Assembly: GCA_039920165.1 (NCBI GenBank)
Contig: JBDSEG010000332.1
Span: 1 to 5,591 of the forward strand
Direction: 5' to 3'
Length of the DNA: 5,591 bases
Source: JBDSEG01 sp039920165
GTDB lineage: Bacteria > Pseudomonadota > Gammaproteobacteria > Burkholderiales > Burkholderiaceae_C
A program made the position numbers and the translations under genes. Positions 1 through 5,258 of this stretch are shown here, piece after piece (position 1 is the stretch's first letter; every line of letters starts with the position of its first letter). The notes under the pieces were generated by a model, which saw only the letters and a program-made list of their open reading frames with translations, was not told the origin of the DNA and did not search any database.

Positions 1-165
1 GCCGGCCTTGGGATTCACCACTTCGGCGGCGCCCTTGCCGGCCATTCCGCCTGCCACCGCTCCGATCGCCGCACCGGCGGCCATGCCGACAGGGCCTCCA
101 GCCGCGCCGATGGCCGCACCGGCCAGCGCACCACCGCCGGCACCCGTGCCGGTACCGAGATGGTG
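1..165 (-). repeat. 60-codon glycine-zipper repeat, unit 3 (cut by the edge)
   Basis: This encodes residues 139-193. It repeats unit 2 closely, including GPVGMAAGAAIGA against GPIGMAAGAAIGA. The unit is incomplete only because the window ends; further units may follow. Confidence 0.8.
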
Positions 166-579
166 GTCGGCCAAGTCATCCTCAACCTTGGGGTTGACGA
201 CTTCCGCAGCGCCCTTGCCGGCCATGCCACCCGTAGCGGCACCGATGGCAGCGCCCGCAGCCATGCCGATCGGCCCGGCCACGGCGCCCAGCGCCGCGCC
301 CGTTACCGCGCCCGCACTGGCACCCGCACCGGTGCCGACCTTGTGTTCCTCAGGCGCGCCGCCTTCGGTCGGATTGGCCTGCTCCGCGATGGACTTGCCG
401 CCGAGCCCGCCGACGATGCCGCCGACGATACCGCCGGCCAGCGTGCCGATCGGGCCAACCACCGAACCAAGAGCCGCGCCAGCGATGGCGCCACCCGCGG
501 CGCCCACACCGGCACCCACCGGATGCGCACCCGGTTCATCGGTGATGGGATCGCGGTTCTGGGGATTCTTTTCGGACAT
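1..579 (-). CDS. Glycine-zipper repeat protein (3' end outside window)
   Basis: An open frame starts at ATG 577-579 and runs without a stop to the left edge, giving 193 codons in phase. A good Shine-Dalgarno (GAGG, 587-590) lies 7 nt upstream. After a hydrophilic N-terminus (residues 1-18, no signal peptide) come three copies of a Gly/Ala-rich unit of exactly 60 residues (19-78, 79-138, and 139 to at least 193). Each opens with H-x-V/L-G, continues with GxxxG-type glycine-zipper stretches around a GPIG or GPVG turn, and ends with G-K, a short helix and an Asn-Pro. Units 2 and 3 are close (both end GKGAAEVVNP); unit 1 has diverged. Such segments pack as tight helix pairs in or against membranes. 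From memory, betaproteobacteria carry single-unit proteins of this kind with a C-terminal WREN/RPY region, which would lie outside this window. The function is unknown. The antisense frame at 8-610 is a shadow. Confidence 0.85.
   Translation of the reverse strand, partial: MSEKNPQNRDPITDEPGAHPVGAGVGAAGGAIAGAALGSVVGPIGTLAGGIVGGIVGGLGGKSIAEQANPTEGGAPEEHKVGTGAGASAGAVTGAALGAVAGPIGMAAGAAIGAATGGMAGKGAAEVVNPKVEDDLADHHLGTGTGAGGGALAGAAIGAAGGPVGMAAGAAIGAVAGGMAGKGAAEVVNPKAG
166..345 (-). repeat. 60-codon glycine-zipper repeat, unit 2
   Basis: This encodes residues 79-138. It is exactly 180 nt and in register with unit 3. For example, the 16 bases at 210-225 are identical to those at 30-45, and the CCTTGGG at 186 recurs at 6. 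This points to duplication of a whole 180-bp unit after unit 1 had diverged, or to homogenisation between units 2 and 3. Confidence 0.8.
346..525 (-). repeat. 60-codon glycine-zipper repeat, unit 1
   Basis: This encodes residues 19-78 of the glycine-zipper protein. It is the most diverged copy: the Asn-Pro at residues 69-70 and Gly-Lys at 61-62 match the other units at steps of exactly 60, but the intervening residues differ (KSIAEQANP against KGAAEVVNP). Confidence 0.75.
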
Positions 580-585
580 GTTCAA

Positions 586-590
586 ACCTC
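586..590 (-). promoter_or_regulatory. Ribosome binding site of the glycine-zipper gene
   Basis: GAGGT on the minus strand, with its GAGG core 7 nt before ATG 577-579. It fixes the start codon of a gene that is otherwise hard to call because its stop lies outside the window. Confidence 0.7.
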
Positions 591-722
591 GGATAAGGGT
601 TAAAGGATGAAAGACACGCAAGACCGGAAACGTGCTCGTTACAGGGTCTGGCTCGTGGGCAGCATCCTCTGCGGCAACGTGGCGCCGGCCTGTAGGACGA
701 CGCTGAGCCCGCATGTAGTCGG

Positions 723-746
723 CCAAGCAAACCCCGCATCTGCGGG
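723..746 (-). terminator. Possible terminator after xerC
   Basis: On the minus strand CCCGC-AGAT-GCGGG (733-746, extendable by one A-T pair) is followed by GTTTGCTT. The stem is short and the T-run is broken, so this is a weak intrinsic terminator at best. Its place 40 nt past the xerC stop and before the next gene fits the end of the operon. Confidence 0.4.
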
Positions 747-762
747 AGAGGAAGGCACGGTT

Positions 763-778
763 GGCGCGCCAGCGCGCC
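763..778. repeat. GC-only inverted repeat next to the xerC stop
   Basis: GGCGCGC and GCGCGCC arms are separated by 2 nt, starting 6 nt past the xerC stop. In RNA it would form a 6-bp stem with a 4-nt loop. Further GGTT/AACC complementarity lies at 787-790 and 759-762, offset by an 8-nt bulge. No T-run follows, so it may protect the mRNA 3' end or assist the weaker hairpin at 733-746. Confidence 0.45.
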
Positions 779-784
779 GGCGGT

Positions 785-1711
785 TCAACCGCGTCGCTTC
801 GCCCGCGGATGTGCCGCGTCGTACACCTTCGACAGGTGGCCGAAATCGAGCTTGGTATAGACCTGCGTGGTCGCGATGTTGGCGTGGCCCAGCAGCTCCT
901 GCACCGCGCGCAGATCGCCGCTGCTTTGCAGCAGATGCGAGGCGAACGAATGGCGCAGCATGTGCGGATGCACGTGGGTCGGCAAGCCGGCCTGGATCGC
1001 GCGCTCGCGCAACCGCTTGCGCACCTGCCCGGCCGACAGCCGTGTGCCCCGACGGCTGACCAGCAAGGCGGGCTCGTCGGCGCCGGCGACCTGCGGTCGC
1101 ACCGCGAGCCAGCCCGCCAGCGCGCGCAGCGCCGCGCCGCCGACCGGCACTTCGCGACGCTTGCCGCCCTTGCCGAGCACCTGCGCGCTCGCGTCAGCGG
1201 GGTCGACCCAGCCCGCCGCCGCGCCCGAGGCGCGCACATCCAGGCCGACCAGTTCGCCGACGCGCAGGCCGCAGCCGTACAGCAGTTCGACGATGCAGTG
1301 GTCGCGCGCATCGAGCAGCGGGTCGTCAGCCGGGTTCTCGCGCTCGGCCAGCGCCACCGCATGGTCGACCGACAACGCCTTGGGCAGCGGTCGGGCCGCC
1401 TTGGGTGCGCGCACGCCGTCGACCGGGTTGTGCTCGACCGCCCCCTCGCGCCCGAGCCAGCGGTACAGGCCGCGCCAGGCCGAGAGCACGAGCGCGATGC
1501 TGCGCGGGGCGAGGCCCTGGCCGTGCAGCACGGCGGCCCAGCGCCGAATGTGCAGTGAACGCACGGCGCGCAGTTCGACCTGGGTGTCGTCCGCCAGGTG
1601 CGCGAGCCGGGTCAGCGCGTCGGCATAGCATTCGAGCGTTCGCGCGGCGAGGCGGCGCTCGACGCGCAAATGCGTGAGGTAGCGCTCGACCTCGGGTGCC
1701 AGCGCCGGCAT
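785..1711 (-). CDS. xerC: Tyrosine recombinase XerC
   Basis: The 308-residue product is a site-specific tyrosine recombinase that, with XerD, resolves chromosome dimers at dif near the terminus during division. The N-terminal SAM-like core-binding domain covers about residues 1-95 (VERYLTHLRVERRLAARTL). The catalytic domain follows, with the full active-site set visible: Arg150 (CGLRVGEL), Lys181 (LGKGGKRR), His250 and Arg253 (HPHMLRHSFASHLL), His276 (LLGHANIATTQ) and nucleophile Tyr285 (QVYTKLD). The segment between GLD and the GKG lysine is several residues longer than I recall for E. coli XerC. I choose XerC over XerD because of the neighbours: dapF, DUF484 and xerC in this order match the enterobacterial dapF-yigA-xerC cluster. 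ATG 1709-1711 lies one base past the DUF484 stop, implying coupled translation. It is the last gene of the operon. Confidence 0.96.
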   Translation of the reverse strand: MPALAPEVERYLTHLRVERRLAARTLECYADALTRLAHLADDTQVELRAVRSLHIRRWAAVLHGQGLAPRSIALVLSAWRGLYRWLGREGAVEHNPVDGVRAPKAARPLPKALSVDHAVALAERENPADDPLLDARDHCIVELLYGCGLRVGELVGLDVRASGAAAGWVDPADASAQVLGKGGKRREVPVGGAALRALAGWLAVRPQVAGADEPALLVSRRGTRLSAGQVRKRLRERAIQAGLPTHVHPHMLRHSFASHLLQSSGDLRAVQELLGHANIATTQVYTKLDFGHLSKVYDAAHPRAKRRG

Positions 1712-1712
1712 G

Positions 1713-2390
1713 TCAATCGTCCGGCAACAACCGCACCAGCGCGGCGCTCGCGATCTCGCCGATGCGCAGCAGGAAATCGGTGCCCATGGTGGCGCTGAAG
1801 CGGGTCGAATCGGGCGAGGCGAGCACCAGCATGCCGAAGGCCTGTTCGCTTGCGCCGTGGCGCAACGGGATCATCGCGATCGACATCGCGCTGGCCGGGT
1901 CGTCGAGCCACTGCACCGCCTCGAAACCCGAATTCACGCCACAGTACGGCACCGTCAAGCTGGCGGCAAGGCTTTTCACGTCCTCGCTCACGCCCTGCGC
2001 GAAGGGCTGCCCGACATGCTCGGACGCGGCGTCCCAGACCCGGATGCCGGCCTGCGGAATATAGAACTGCTGCATCAGCTCGCGCACCAGCTGATCCGGC
2101 AGCGCGGTCAGCTCGGCGGTCAGCATCAGGGCGCGGGTCCAGCGGTGCAGCCGGTCGGCGATGGCGACGTTTTCCTGGCCGTGGCGGATCATCTCGATGA
2201 TCTTGCCTTCCAGGCCCTTGATCTTCTCGCGCAGCATTTCCATCTGCCGCTCCTGCAGCGAGACGGCGCGCTGGCCATGCGGACTCGTCAGCTGCACGGC
2301 GCCGAGCAGCTCGGCGTGGCGCTCGAAGAAGGCCGGCGTATTGGCCAGGTAGTTGGCGATATCGGCTTCGGTGATTCCCTGGATGCTCAC
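1713..2390 (-). CDS. DUF484 family protein (YigA-like)
   Basis: A 225-residue cytoplasmic protein of the DUF484 family; biochemical function is not established. The N-terminal helical part has the family pattern: VAxYL-like ADIANYLANTPAFFERH, then SPHGQRAVSLQERQMEMLRE (residues 36-55). A probable coiled coil covers about residues 45-75. A GAF-like sensor fold follows (about 80-220), ending in the typical RFSATMGTDFLLRIGEIA. No membrane segment or signal peptide is seen. The start is GTG 2388-2390, supported by AAGGGA a few bases upstream and by the family N-terminus beginning there. It lies 19 nt after dapF and one base before xerC. The conserved position between dapF and xerC in distant proteobacteria suggests a link to XerC or to envelope sensing, but that is inference. 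Confidence 0.93.
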   Translation of the reverse strand: MSIQGITEADIANYLANTPAFFERHAELLGAVQLTSPHGQRAVSLQERQMEMLREKIKGLEGKIIEMIRHGQENVAIADRLHRWTRALMLTAELTALPDQLVRELMQQFYIPQAGIRVWDAASEHVGQPFAQGVSEDVKSLAASLTVPYCGVNSGFEAVQWLDDPASAMSIAMIPLRHGASEQAFGMLVLASPDSTRFSATMGTDFLLRIGEIASAALVRLLPDD

Positions 2391-2409
2391 GGCTTCCCTT
2401 GGTTGATTT

Positions 2410-3264
2410 TCAGATTTCGATCTCGCCGTCGAACACGGTCTGCGCCGGTCCGGTCATCAGGACGTGGCTGTCGCCGCCGGACCATTCGATGGTCAGCAGC
2501 CCGCCATGCGTGTGCACGTCGACTTGGCGGTCAAGCAGCCCGAGCCGTATGCCCGCAACCACCGCGGCGCACGCACCGGTACCGCAGGCGAGCGTCTCGC
2601 CGGCGCCGCGCTCGTGCACGCGAAGGCGCACCGCGCCGCGGTCGACGATCTGCACGAAGCCGGCATTGACCTCCTGCGCAAAGCGCGCGTGGCGCTCGAT
2701 CAGCGGCCCCTGCGCATCAACCGGCGCACGCTCGACATCGGCGACGATCTGCACCGCGTGCGGGTTGCCCATCGAAAGCACCACGAGTTCGACCGCATAG
2801 TCGCCGAGGTCGAGCGGCCAGACTTCGATGCCTGCGACCCGGCGCGGCACGAGCCCGCTGGTGTCGAAGGGCACGCGCGCGGGGTCGAACACCGGCCGGT
2901 TCATATCGACGGTGACCCGGCCGTCGTCACGCAGCCGCAGCTCAAGCACGTTGTTGACGGTCTGCACACGCAGGCTCGTCTTGTCGGTCAGACCGCGGTC
3001 ACGCACGAAGCGGACGAAGCAGCGCGCGCCGTTGCCGCAGTGTTCGACCTCGTCGCCGCTGCCGCCGTTGAATATGCGGTAGCCGAAATCGATGCCGGCG
3101 TTCGTGCTCTTCTCGACGAGCAGTATCTGGTCCGCGCCCACGCCGAAGCGCCGGTCGGCCAAGTGCTGCACCTGCGCCGGCGTCAGATCGAGCCTGGCGC
3201 GCGTGGCGTCGAGCACGACGAAATCGTTGCCCGCCCCCTGCATCTTGGTGAAGCGCAGTTTCAT
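2410..3264 (-). CDS. dapF: Diaminopimelate epimerase DapF
   Basis: The 284-residue enzyme converts LL- to meso-diaminopimelate in the cytoplasm, feeding peptidoglycan cross-links and lysine synthesis. It is a cofactor-free racemase using two cysteines as acid and base, both present: Cys76 in EHCGNGARC and Cys227 in LACGTGACA. The N-terminal signature KMQGAGNDFVVLD (residues 7-19), Asn-Pro-His (167-169) and ERGAGET (218-224) complete the substrate pocket. The stretch before the first cysteine (FNGGSGDEVEHC) is one residue longer than the FNADGSEV type. The start is ATG 3262-3264, chosen because MKLRFTKMQGAGNDF is the family N-terminus; the frame stays open upstream to 3366, but that part belongs to the acyltransferase gene. 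The start is 7 nt after the upstream stop with no clear Shine-Dalgarno, so translational coupling is likely. Confidence 0.98.
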   Translation of the reverse strand: MKLRFTKMQGAGNDFVVLDATRARLDLTPAQVQHLADRRFGVGADQILLVEKSTNAGIDFGYRIFNGGSGDEVEHCGNGARCFVRFVRDRGLTDKTSLRVQTVNNVLELRLRDDGRVTVDMNRPVFDPARVPFDTSGLVPRRVAGIEVWPLDLGDYAVELVVLSMGNPHAVQIVADVERAPVDAQGPLIERHARFAQEVNAGFVQIVDRGAVRLRVHERGAGETLACGTGACAAVVAGIRLGLLDRQVDVHTHGGLLTIEWSGGDSHVLMTGPAQTVFDGEIEI

Positions 3265-3271
3265 GCGCCGA

Positions 3272-4183
3272 TTATCGATGCGGTGACCCGTCGTACAGCG
3301 GCGGCTCGCCATCCGGTCGGGTCTTGAAACGTTTGTGAACCCACAGATATTGCGCCGGATTGGCACGGATGCGTTCCTCGATCCAGCGATTCAGGCGCGC
3401 CGTATCGGCCCGCGCATCGTCGCTCGGAAAATCGTCCCACGGCGGCAGGAATTCGACCCGGTAGCCCTGCCCGCCGGGCAGGAGCGTGGCGAGCACCGGC
3501 TGCACGATCATGTCGAGCGCGCGCGCCATGCGCGACGGCGCGAGCAGCGTCGCGGCAGGGATGCCGAAGAAGGGCACGAAGGCGGCGTCGCGCGCGCCGA
3601 AATCCATGTCCGGCAGGTTGAAGAAAGCATCGCCGCGGCGGATCGCCCGCACCAACGGCTTGGCCGATTCGCTGCGCGAATAGATCGCCGCATTGCCCAG
3701 ACGCAGGCGCCCGCGACGCAGCGCCGCGTCGAGCACCGCGTTGCTCTGCGCCTGGTACATCGAGGCGGCATGCTTTGTCTGGAATAGCAGCGCGGCGATG
3801 CCGGCGACGTCCAGCCCGACGAAATGCGGCACCAGCCACATCACCGGGCGCGCGCTGCGCTCGGCCAGGCCCACATCGCCCGCGACATGGATCAGCTGCT
3901 TCAATCGTGCGCGGGACGCATGCCACAAGAGGCCGCGTTCGACCAGGCTGCGCGCGAGCCAGCCGAAATGCTCGCGGGCGATGGCCTCGCGTGCCGGCGG
4001 CTCGAGTTCGGGCAAGCACAGTTCAAGATTGCGAAGCGCGATGCTGCGTCGCGCGGCGGCCAGCCGGTACAGCAGCCAGCCGAAGCCGCGGCCGATCCCG
4101 GCCTGCACCGACAAGGGCAGCCAGTGAACGAGCCACAGCGTGAGGAGCAGGAAGCGGGCAGCCAAGCGCGGGGTGATCTTCAA
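3272..4183 (-). CDS. LpxL/HtrB-family lipid A acyltransferase, second copy
   Basis: An inner-membrane-associated late acyltransferase of the lipid A biosynthesis family (LpxL/LpxM/HtrB), which moves an acyl chain from acyl-ACP onto a hydroxyacyl chain of Kdo2-lipid IVA. With the TTG start there are 303 residues, the usual size. A hydrophobic N-terminal segment (about 8-40) is followed by the catalytic HX4D motif at His120-Asp125 (VPHFVGLD), the LPDMDFGARDAAFVPFFG block (190-207) and the terminal AQYLWVHKRFKTRP (277-290). No ATG or GTG fits the family start. TTG 4181-4183 overlaps the stop of the preceding gene (ATTGA) and gives LKITPRLAARFL, so translation is probably coupled. The same frame stays open much further upstream, but there it is a shadow of the first acyltransferase. 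Which acyl chain and position it handles cannot be told. Confidence 0.9.
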   Translation of the reverse strand: MKITPRLAARFLLLTLWLVHWLPLSVQAGIGRGFGWLLYRLAAARRSIALRNLELCLPELEPPAREAIAREHFGWLARSLVERGLLWHASRARLKQLIHVAGDVGLAERSARPVMWLVPHFVGLDVAGIAALLFQTKHAASMYQAQSNAVLDAALRRGRLRLGNAAIYSRSESAKPLVRAIRRGDAFFNLPDMDFGARDAAFVPFFGIPAATLLAPSRMARALDMIVQPVLATLLPGGQGYRVEFLPPWDDFPSDDARADTARLNRWIEERIRANPAQYLWVHKRFKTRPDGEPPLYDGSPHR

Positions 4184-5046
4184 TCGAGCGGGTCGGGCAG
4201 CGCGCGCGGCTGCTTGTAGCGGTGGTAGCCCCACAGATACTGCTGCGGACACTGCGCGATGAGGCGCTGCATCGCGCGGTTCACGGCGGCGGCGGATTCT
4301 GCCTGACGCTGCGGGTCGTCGGGCAGGGCCTCGTCGAAGGCAACCGTATGCAGCGCATAGCCCGCGCCGCGCGGCAGCCGCTCGCCCCAGATCAGCAGAG
4401 GCACCGCGCCGGTCTGTTGAACCAGGCGCGCGGCCAGCGTCATGGTGTAGGCCGGGCGACCGAAAAACGGTGCCCACACGCCGAGGCCGGCCGGCGGCAC
4501 CTGGTCGGGCAGCAGGCCGACCACCTCGCCGCGGCGCAGGGCGCGGATCATCTGGCGCACGCCGGCCAGGCTGGCCGGCACCGTCACCAGGCCGGCACGC
4601 TGGCGGACCTGCGCCATCAGCTCGCGCAGCCAGCCCTGGCGCGCCGGCCGGTAAAGCACCGTCGCCGGCGCGAGACTGTTGGCATACAGCTCGGCGTAAG
4701 CCTGCGCGGTGATTTCGAAGCAACCGAGGTGCGGCGTCATGAAGACGACGCCGCGGCCTTGCGCATGCGCCGCGCGCAGCAGCGCCTCGCCGTGCCAGGT
4801 CACGCGCGACGTCAGTTGCGCGCCGGGAGCGCGCAGCCACAGCCAGGGCAGCTCGGCCACCATGCGGCCGGCGTGCGCGACCGCGGCGCGGCGCGCGGCG
4901 GGTGCGACGCCGGCCTGCGCCGCCTGGGCCCGAAAGCGGTTGCGGTACGACGGCGACAGCAAGTAGGCCGCCCAGCCCAGCAACGATCCGAACCAGTGCA
5001 AAAGCCACAGTGGGCGGCGGGACAGCCAGCGCAGGAACCAAGGCAT
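4180..5046 (-). CDS. LpxL/HtrB-family lipid A acyltransferase, first copy
   Basis: The 288-residue product is the first gene of the operon and belongs to the same late-acyltransferase family as its neighbour. Visible features are an N-terminal amphipathic or membrane segment (residues 1-31, FLRWLSRRPLWLLHWFGSLL), the catalytic HX4E motif at His106-Glu111 (TPHLGCFE), LLPDQVP (178-184) with GVWAPFFGRPAYT (189-201), and QYLWGYHRYK near the C-terminus. It resembles its neighbour in motifs but not closely in sequence (HX4E against HX4D), so the two are old paralogues with probably different acyl specificity, as described for the adjacent lpxL genes of Bordetella. The start ATG 5044-5046 matches the family N-terminus but has no Shine-Dalgarno. 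A related lysophospholipid or ornithine-lipid acyltransferase role cannot be excluded. Confidence 0.91.
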   Translation of the reverse strand: MPWFLRWLSRRPLWLLHWFGSLLGWAAYLLSPSYRNRFRAQAAQAGVAPAARRAAVAHAGRMVAELPWLWLRAPGAQLTSRVTWHGEALLRAAHAQGRGVVFMTPHLGCFEITAQAYAELYANSLAPATVLYRPARQGWLRELMAQVRQRAGLVTVPASLAGVRQMIRALRRGEVVGLLPDQVPPAGLGVWAPFFGRPAYTMTLAARLVQQTGAVPLLIWGERLPRGAGYALHTVAFDEALPDDPQRQAESAAAVNRAMQRLIAQCPQQYLWGYHRYKQPRALPDPLD

Positions 5047-5062
5047 TGCGGGCAGGACTTTC

Positions 5063-5068
5063 TATAAT
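5063..5068 (+). promoter_or_regulatory. metK promoter, -10 box
   Basis: A perfect TATAAT in otherwise GC-rich DNA. The 17-nt-spaced -35 position (5040-5045, AAGGCA) matches the consensus at only three of six bases and falls on the first codons of the divergent acyltransferase gene. The expected transcript start is about 5075, giving a leader of about 185 nt before metK. Confidence 0.65.
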
Positions 5069-5074
5069 CGCGGC

Positions 5075-5258
5075 GTCGCCGAGTTAATGAACTACTTGCG
5101 GGCGATGCAGGCCGGGTGCAACTGTGCAATCGGCCTGCCGGGCTGCCTCGCAGGAGGCGGTTCAAAAAATACTGCTAAAGCGTTCGCCGCACCTCCAGAG
5201 TTTTCGGTCCCGGCAACGCAGCGTGCGAAGCCTTGCCTTATTCAACTGGAGCAACAAC
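5075..5258 (+). promoter_or_regulatory. Structured metK leader, candidate regulatory RNA
   Basis: The leader can fold into several helices: 5073-5080 with 5101-5108 (8 bp, one G-U), 5107-5114 with 5131-5138 (8 bp, perfect), 5143-5149 with 5154-5160 (7 bp, one G-U), 5212-5216 with 5233-5237 (5 bp, perfect), and 5193-5198 with 5246-5251 (6 bp, perfect). The last one covers the metK Shine-Dalgarno. A competing helix, 5153-5157 with 5192-5196, would free it. Adjacent helices that share bases cannot all form at once. It does not match the SAH riboswitch consensus as I remember it. No protein-coding leader peptide is convincing. All pairings were found by hand. Confidence 0.45.
5246..5251 (+). promoter_or_regulatory. 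metK ribosome binding site within a possible sequestering helix
   Basis: CTGGAG, with the TGGAG core ending 7 nt before GTG 5259-5261, decides the start of metK. The exact complement CTCCAG lies at 5193-5198 in the leader. Confidence 0.75.

Larger units (their letters stand above)
580..784. other. Intergenic region between xerC and the glycine-zipper gene
   Basis: This 205-bp stretch has no credible gene. On the xerC side it holds two inverted repeats (763-778 and 733-746). On the other side it holds the ribosome binding site of the glycine-zipper gene. That gene should have its own promoter here, but I see no convincing pair of boxes. The best candidate (-35-like 616-621, -10-like 593-598) would start transcription on top of the ribosome binding site, so it is not called. 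Confidence 0.6.

Noticed and set aside
8..610. 200-residue plus-strand frame rich in Pro and Ala
   Set aside because: It is the antisense reading of the glycine-zipper gene: Gly/Ala codons read backwards give Pro/Ala/Ser. The minus-strand frame has the Shine-Dalgarno and the protein-level repeats.
761..3327. Long plus-strand frames opposite xerC, DUF484 and dapF (761-1558, 1710-2669, 2464-3327)
   Set aside because: They lie antisense to genes with full catalytic motifs, have no recognisable domains, and are expected where GC-rich codons leave few stops.
4184..5041. N-terminal extension of the second acyltransferase frame, open back to 5041 (589 residues), as a fused protein
   Set aside because: This part is the first acyltransferase read out of frame. 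Its sequence is Ala/Arg/Pro-rich without family motifs, and the family N-terminus appears only from 4183.
4222..5067. 281-residue plus-strand frame opposite the first acyltransferase
   Set aside because: It is antisense to a well-supported gene, with low-complexity Arg/Ala/Gln composition and no domain.
5097..5258. Earlier metK starts (TTG 5097 or GTG 5124), as the metK frame is open back to 5091
   Set aside because: MetK homologues begin at MANDFLF-like sequence, and the good Shine-Dalgarno sits directly before GTG 5259.
5075..5258. SAH riboswitch in the metK leader
   Set aside because: I looked for the conserved GAGGRGCGYUGCRAC-like core and its GGCGCUC partner as I remember them and found neither, although a related model search has not been run.
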